DNA from: CAYUPI01 sp964446585
Lineage (GTDB): Bacteria > Verrucomicrobiota > Verrucomicrobiia > Limisphaerales > UBA8199
Direction: 5' to 3'
Length of the DNA stretch: 64,000 nt
Assembly (NCBI GenBank): GCA_964446585.1
Contig: CAYUPI010000012.1
Span: 68,381 to 132,380, forward strand
The position numbers were made by a program, and so were the translations under genes. A model generated the notes under the pieces. It made no database searches and was not told the DNA's origin. It saw only the letters and a list, made by a program, of their open reading frames with translations. Shown here piece after piece: positions 60,501 to 64,000 of the stretch (within the stretch, counting starts at the first letter, position 1; each line of letters starts with the position of its first letter).

Positions 60501-61328
60501 ATGAACCGATCCAATTGGACATGTCTGCTGACAGTTGCAGCCGCCTTGCTTACTCATTCCACCAGTGCCCAAGACCCGCTCCGCGGTGTCTTGACAATGG
60601 GCTTTGGTGACGTTGCTGCCATTAAACAAAAGGCCGAGGCCGGCGATGCCAAGGCCCAGGTCGCTTTGGCGGACCTCTTGGCTCAACATTTCCGTTCCTC
60701 GGAAGCCCTCCATTGGTATCGAACAGCCGCCGACCAGGGAAAAACGGACGCCGTATATCACGTCGGACGGTTACTCCTTTTCGGTGGCACCGGCATTCCC
60801 AACTCCCAGACCGTCCAAGCAAACCCAGCGGAAGGAATCCGTTGGACCTTTCGCGCAGCGACCAATTTTCATCCCAATGCCTGTTGGAATATGTCGAAAG
60901 CACTGCAACGCGGCCTTGGCGTTAGCCCGAACCTGATCGAGGCTTACGCCTGGCTGCAACTCTTCGCTGACTCGCCTGAAGGCTCGATCCTCGGGCGGGT
61001 GGAGCTGAACACGCTTGCCCTCAAGCTTGACTCCACCGCCCTGCGGCAGGCACAGCAGTTGGCAACCCAGTTCAAAGCGGGCAAGTGGCAACGGCCCGTG
61101 GTTCGGGCAATTGGAGAGCACGATCCACGGCTAAAACTGACCGGCATCATTGCCGGCGGAAAAACGCCACTGGTCGTCATCAGCGGAAAAACCTTAGCCG
61201 AGGGTGAATCCGTCATAATCCCCGGCAAGCCCTCGACCTTCATTGTGCGATGCCTCAGGATCGAGAAAGATTCCGTGTTGGTTGCGATCGACGGAGAGGA
61301 TGCTCCACGCCGGTTGTACCTGAAGTAA
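60501..61328 (+). CDS. Secreted Sel1-repeat protein
   Basis: From the ATG at 60501 (MNRSNWTCLLTVAAALLTHS) this is 275 residues with a signal peptide. Sel1/TPR-like helical repeats follow: AEAGDAKAQVALADLLAQHF, EALHWYRTAADQGKTDAVYH, and NLIEAYAWLQLFADSPEGSI. The C-terminal 75 residues are beta-rich (LTGIIAGGKTPLVVISGKTL). Such proteins usually act as periplasmic scaffolds; partner unknown. A hairpin CAGCGG/CCGCTG at 61331-61348 follows the stop without a T-run. A broken copy of its middle part is at 55337-55549. Confidence 0.75.
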   Translation: MNRSNWTCLLTVAAALLTHSTSAQDPLRGVLTMGFGDVAAIKQKAEAGDAKAQVALADLLAQHFRSSEALHWYRTAADQGKTDAVYHVGRLLLFGGTGIPNSQTVQANPAEGIRWTFRAATNFHPNACWNMSKALQRGLGVSPNLIEAYAWLQLFADSPEGSILGRVELNTLALKLDSTALRQAQQLATQFKAGKWQRPVVRAIGEHDPRLKLTGIIAGGKTPLVVISGKTLAEGESVIIPGKPSTFIVRCLRIEKDSVLVAIDGEDAPRRLYLK

Positions 61329-61422
61329 ATCAGCGGACTGCACCGCTGGTCTCACCATGTCAGAGTCTGAGTTGCGCCACCCGTGGTAAGGGATGTCCAA
61401 TACGGTCGACAGTGACCAACTC

Positions 61423-62637
61423 TTATCTGCTCCGGAGAGAGCGGTAGCACAAGGTCAGCAGCAGGGCGGAGCTCCCAATTATTATCGCTACCTTCTCGAA
61501 ACCAAATACGTCGAGCCCAATGCCGAGAACCAAGGGCGCTCCCAGGTCTCCGAGAATGGCGATGCTCTCAAAAGCGCTTCCTCGTTCTCCATATGTCTCC
61601 GCCGGGCCAAGAATCGTGATGAAACTGTTCTGGATCACATAAAACAGTTCGAGAATGATGCCCATCAAAAACATTGCCACCAGTTTGAACCAGTACGTCG
61701 GGAGCAAAACCAGCCCGACGCTGACAACCGCAAAACCGATGAGGCCCAGAGCGATGAGCCCGTATCTATCGCGCGCATCCGCGATTCGGCCAAGGTGATA
61801 CCCAAACAACGCAGGTGTGGCGCCGAAGACCGTGATTAGCACAACCATTGGGAGGTTTGCTCCCGTCAGGTACGCATTGATGGGGATAAAGAAATACATC
61901 AGTGCACTGATCATAGCTGAAAACAGAACCAGTGCTCCCAGAAGCCAGAGATCCATACTCCAGGCCCGCAATCCGCCAAGGGCCTTCCCGTATGACCTTA
62001 TAAGCGAAGGGGGATCGTTATTAGAAACTCCACTCATTCTGTCCTTTGGAGCTTTCAGGGCTAGAAAATACGCGATGATGGCAAACGGGGCTATGCCCAA
62101 CAGCAGGTAATAGATCGGCATGACCGTGACAAGCAGCATTCCGATGAAAGCAGCCCCAATCCAGGCCATATGGGCCCACGTGTCGAGATAGCCGAATGAA
62201 GTCGAAATCCTCGCACTATCGACGCCCCTCCGATAATAGGTTTCTATGCCCACATTCTCCATCTCCCAAGTAAACCCGTTCACCACGCGAGCCAGGATAA
62301 TGAATAGGGCGAGGCCGAGCACGCCGGCAAGAAAATAACTGATCCCAACGAGCGGGTAGAGTAGAAGTGACCAGAGCACAAGGCGTTTGGCCGGGACCTT
62401 GTCAGCCCAGACTCCAATGATTGGCAGGCTTACTAGAGCGGCGATATCCACAGAGGAACTGAACAAACCGGCTTCGGCAAATGTGCGCGAGAATAAAATT
62501 ATGAACACCGGCAGGAGCGCCTCCCCCAACCCCCACCCGATCCAACGAATCGCACGCACCCACGCAAACATCCGCACGCCGTAGGGTAGGAGGGGCTGCC
62601 TTAGGTACGATTTGATTCTTCGCCTCGAAGAGTGCAT
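61423..62637 (-). CDS. MFS transporter
   Basis: 404 residues with about 12 TM helices of major facilitator type, for example EALLPVFIILFSRTFAEAGL, the short cytoplasmic loop VWADKVPAKRLVLWSLLLYP after TM2 (GxxADK-x-KR resembles the MFS signature), YLLLGIAPFAIIAYFLALK in the middle and LGRIADARDRYG after TM8. Substrate unknown. It ends opposite the Sel1 gene and is not in an operon. Confidence 0.8.
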   Translation of the reverse strand: MHSSRRRIKSYLRQPLLPYGVRMFAWVRAIRWIGWGLGEALLPVFIILFSRTFAEAGLFSSSVDIAALVSLPIIGVWADKVPAKRLVLWSLLLYPLVGISYFLAGVLGLALFIILARVVNGFTWEMENVGIETYYRRGVDSARISTSFGYLDTWAHMAWIGAAFIGMLLVTVMPIYYLLLGIAPFAIIAYFLALKAPKDRMSGVSNNDPPSLIRSYGKALGGLRAWSMDLWLLGALVLFSAMISALMYFFIPINAYLTGANLPMVVLITVFGATPALFGYHLGRIADARDRYGLIALGLIGFAVVSVGLVLLPTYWFKLVAMFLMGIILELFYVIQNSFITILGPAETYGERGSAFESIAILGDLGAPLVLGIGLDVFGFEKVAIIIGSSALLLTLCYRSLRSR

Positions 62638-62968
62638 TAGGGTGCTCAGGTCATTATAGCCTCCAGATTCAATGGGTGAAATATTCGGACCACACGTTGG
62701 GCGCCCGGCACCATCGGGTTTTTACCAGACGCGTCTAGTGCGGCGGAAACATCTTTGCGGGCTTTGGGAAGCCAGTGCGGCAGCGTGGCCTTGAGGCAGG
62801 TGCCTTCACGGAGGCATATCATGCACGAACCAAACTGATTCGGAAACCTGGCGATAGGCCAGTCTTGCTGGTTCGAGGACCGACACCGTTTGATATTGCT
62901 CCCAGCCGCAGATTCCCAACCACCCCACTATAGCATTGCCCAATCCCGGAACATAGACTCGACGCCCT
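62638..62968. other. Non-coding stretch
   Basis: About 330 bases between divergent transporter and recombinase genes. No gene or RNA recognised; it should contain promoters for both. Confidence 0.4.
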
Positions 62969-63892
62969 ATGCAAACATTAAATTCCGCAACTAAATGGTT
63001 TTTGGCGCATTGCGCCAACCACCGAAAACTCAGCTCTCACACCATCAAAGCATATCGGCAGGATCTTCATTGTCTCTTCTCCTTTGCTTCTGCAACCGGA
63101 ATCGATGTCCCAATTGGTGCCATTGATCGGAGTCTCGTCCAGCGTTGGTTGGGGAACATGTCTGAAGTGAAGCCGCGCACAGTCCGCCGCAGACTGGCCG
63201 TGCTGAAATCGATGTTTTCAAGTCTAGAGCGGTATGGGGATTCCTTTCAAAACCCGCTGGCCGGATTTCGGAGTGAAGTTAAGGTCGGGCTTAGCCTCCC
63301 ACGCACGGTCGCCCGTTCCACCGTAAAGTCGCTGCTGCGAGCTGCTCGGACCCAGCCAGCCTCGAATCCGAAAGCAACCCTCCGCAGAACACGCGACACA
63401 GCTCTCCTCGAAATATTGTTTGGAACCGGCATGCGGGTTAGCGAAGTGGTCGCCACGGATATAAGGCACTTGGACATGGACCGTCTCGTAATTTCAGTGC
63501 GTGGCAAAGGTAATCGCGAGCGTGAGATTCCCGTCGTTTGCGATGCTCTGCGTGAAGCGTTAACAGTGCACCTCAACGCACGCCAAACACAAGGCGCAGT
63601 GCCAGACGACCCGGTCTTCCTCAATCGACGTGGGGCCAGGATGTCGGACCAATCAATCCGCGGGATCCTGCGGCGGCACGCCAGGAAGCTCGGCAAACCA
63701 CGCATTACACCTCATATGTTACGCCACACGATAGCCACCCTACTCTTAGAGGAGGGCGCAGATCTGAGGCACATCCAGCGGTTGCTCGGACACAGTTCAA
63801 TTGCGACGACGACCATTTATGTCAATGTGAGCGAACGCAGCCAGCGCCGGGCGCTTGAGCGGTGTCATCCGCGAAACAAAATGATGGTTTGA
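62969..63892 (+). CDS. Tyrosine recombinase (XerC/D-like)
   Basis: 307 residues with both domains. An N-terminal SAM-like/core-binding region (SSHTIKAYRQDLHCLFSFA) is followed by the catalytic domain with all six active-site residues: R156 in FGTGMRVSEV, K180 in RGKGNRERE, H249 and R252 in PHMLRHTIAT, H275 in LLGHSSIATT and Y284 in TTIYVNV. The length and spacing match Xer-type and short integrases. It stands alone at the right edge of the island-like region, so it may be the integrase of another element extending beyond the window. Confidence 0.9.
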   Translation: MQTLNSATKWFLAHCANHRKLSSHTIKAYRQDLHCLFSFASATGIDVPIGAIDRSLVQRWLGNMSEVKPRTVRRRLAVLKSMFSSLERYGDSFQNPLAGFRSEVKVGLSLPRTVARSTVKSLLRAARTQPASNPKATLRRTRDTALLEILFGTGMRVSEVVATDIRHLDMDRLVISVRGKGNREREIPVVCDALREALTVHLNARQTQGAVPDDPVFLNRRGARMSDQSIRGILRRHARKLGKPRITPHMLRHTIATLLLEEGADLRHIQRLLGHSSIATTTIYVNVSERSQRRALERCHPRNKMMV

Positions 63893-64000
63893 TCTCTAGG
63901 CGCAAAACGGTGCTCCCGGCGCCGCGAAAAGTGCGCGGGAAAAAGTTGCCTTGAGTGGGTCAAATTGCAATTATGCGTGATAACTCAAAATTATCCGGCG

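Overview
The window looks like an accessory (genomic-island type) stretch of a Verrucomicrobiota chromosome, probably a Pedosphaera/Limisphaerales relative. The clues are large secreted beta-helix and RHS proteins with 'TNT/TNL'-rich repeats, a secreted protein ending in the 'YTIQASTNLLNW...FYRI' tail typical of that phylum, a PKD/VWA secretome and GC-rich coding. I see no rRNA, tRNA, ribosomal protein or core-metabolism gene in 64 kb. What is present is mobile-element machinery, polymorphic surface proteins, a ubiquitin-like conjugation operon, regulators and many gene fragments.

Layout. 1-9.3 kb: mobile-element cargo, with an HExxH peptidase end coupled to a RadC-type JAB protein, a Het-C/VWA secreted protein, a tandem pair of RuvC-like nucleases coupled to an XRE regulator, a second XRE paralogue, and two 24-bp palindromes that look like operators. 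9.8-22.2 kb: an AraC-LuxR two-headed regulator, a direct-repeat regulatory region, then an operon of a small protein, a beta-helix protein, a 2,024-residue RHS protein and two small membrane proteins (immunity candidates), ending in a scrapyard of RHS, DNA-binding-protein and IS110 fragments. 23-38 kb: a GT-C glycosyltransferase, then a second RHS protein whose tip is a Cys-Ser repeat plus a Hint-like domain that lacks its His, followed closely by a Gly-repeat membrane protein, a secreted protein, two sister membrane proteins each with two glutamine-amidotransferase-like domains, and a secreted esterase-like protein. 37.9-44.1 kb: an integration/modification module (HicB-like, PDDEXK nuclease, DNA methyltransferase, AAA ATPase, three small ORFs, large serine recombinase).

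44.5-51.7 kb is a defence-island-like segment: a three-TM protein followed by two small proteins sharing a KPDKxVxVPEY motif, a DUF3644 fragment, a DUF2188 protein, then an XRE/ImmA-IrrE-type pair divergent from a complete ubiquitin-like operon (UBL, E2, JAB-E1 fusion) with overlapping genes. This is the most interesting locus. 53-64 kb: IS630 remnant, ankyrin lipoprotein, Sel1-repeat fragment and its intact paralogue, a second large VWA surface protein with two small partners, an MFS transporter and a tyrosine recombinase.

Functions are read from motifs and gene order only; no database search was run. Start codons were chosen by Shine-Dalgarno context, overlap with neighbours or signal-peptide position, and several remain uncertain.
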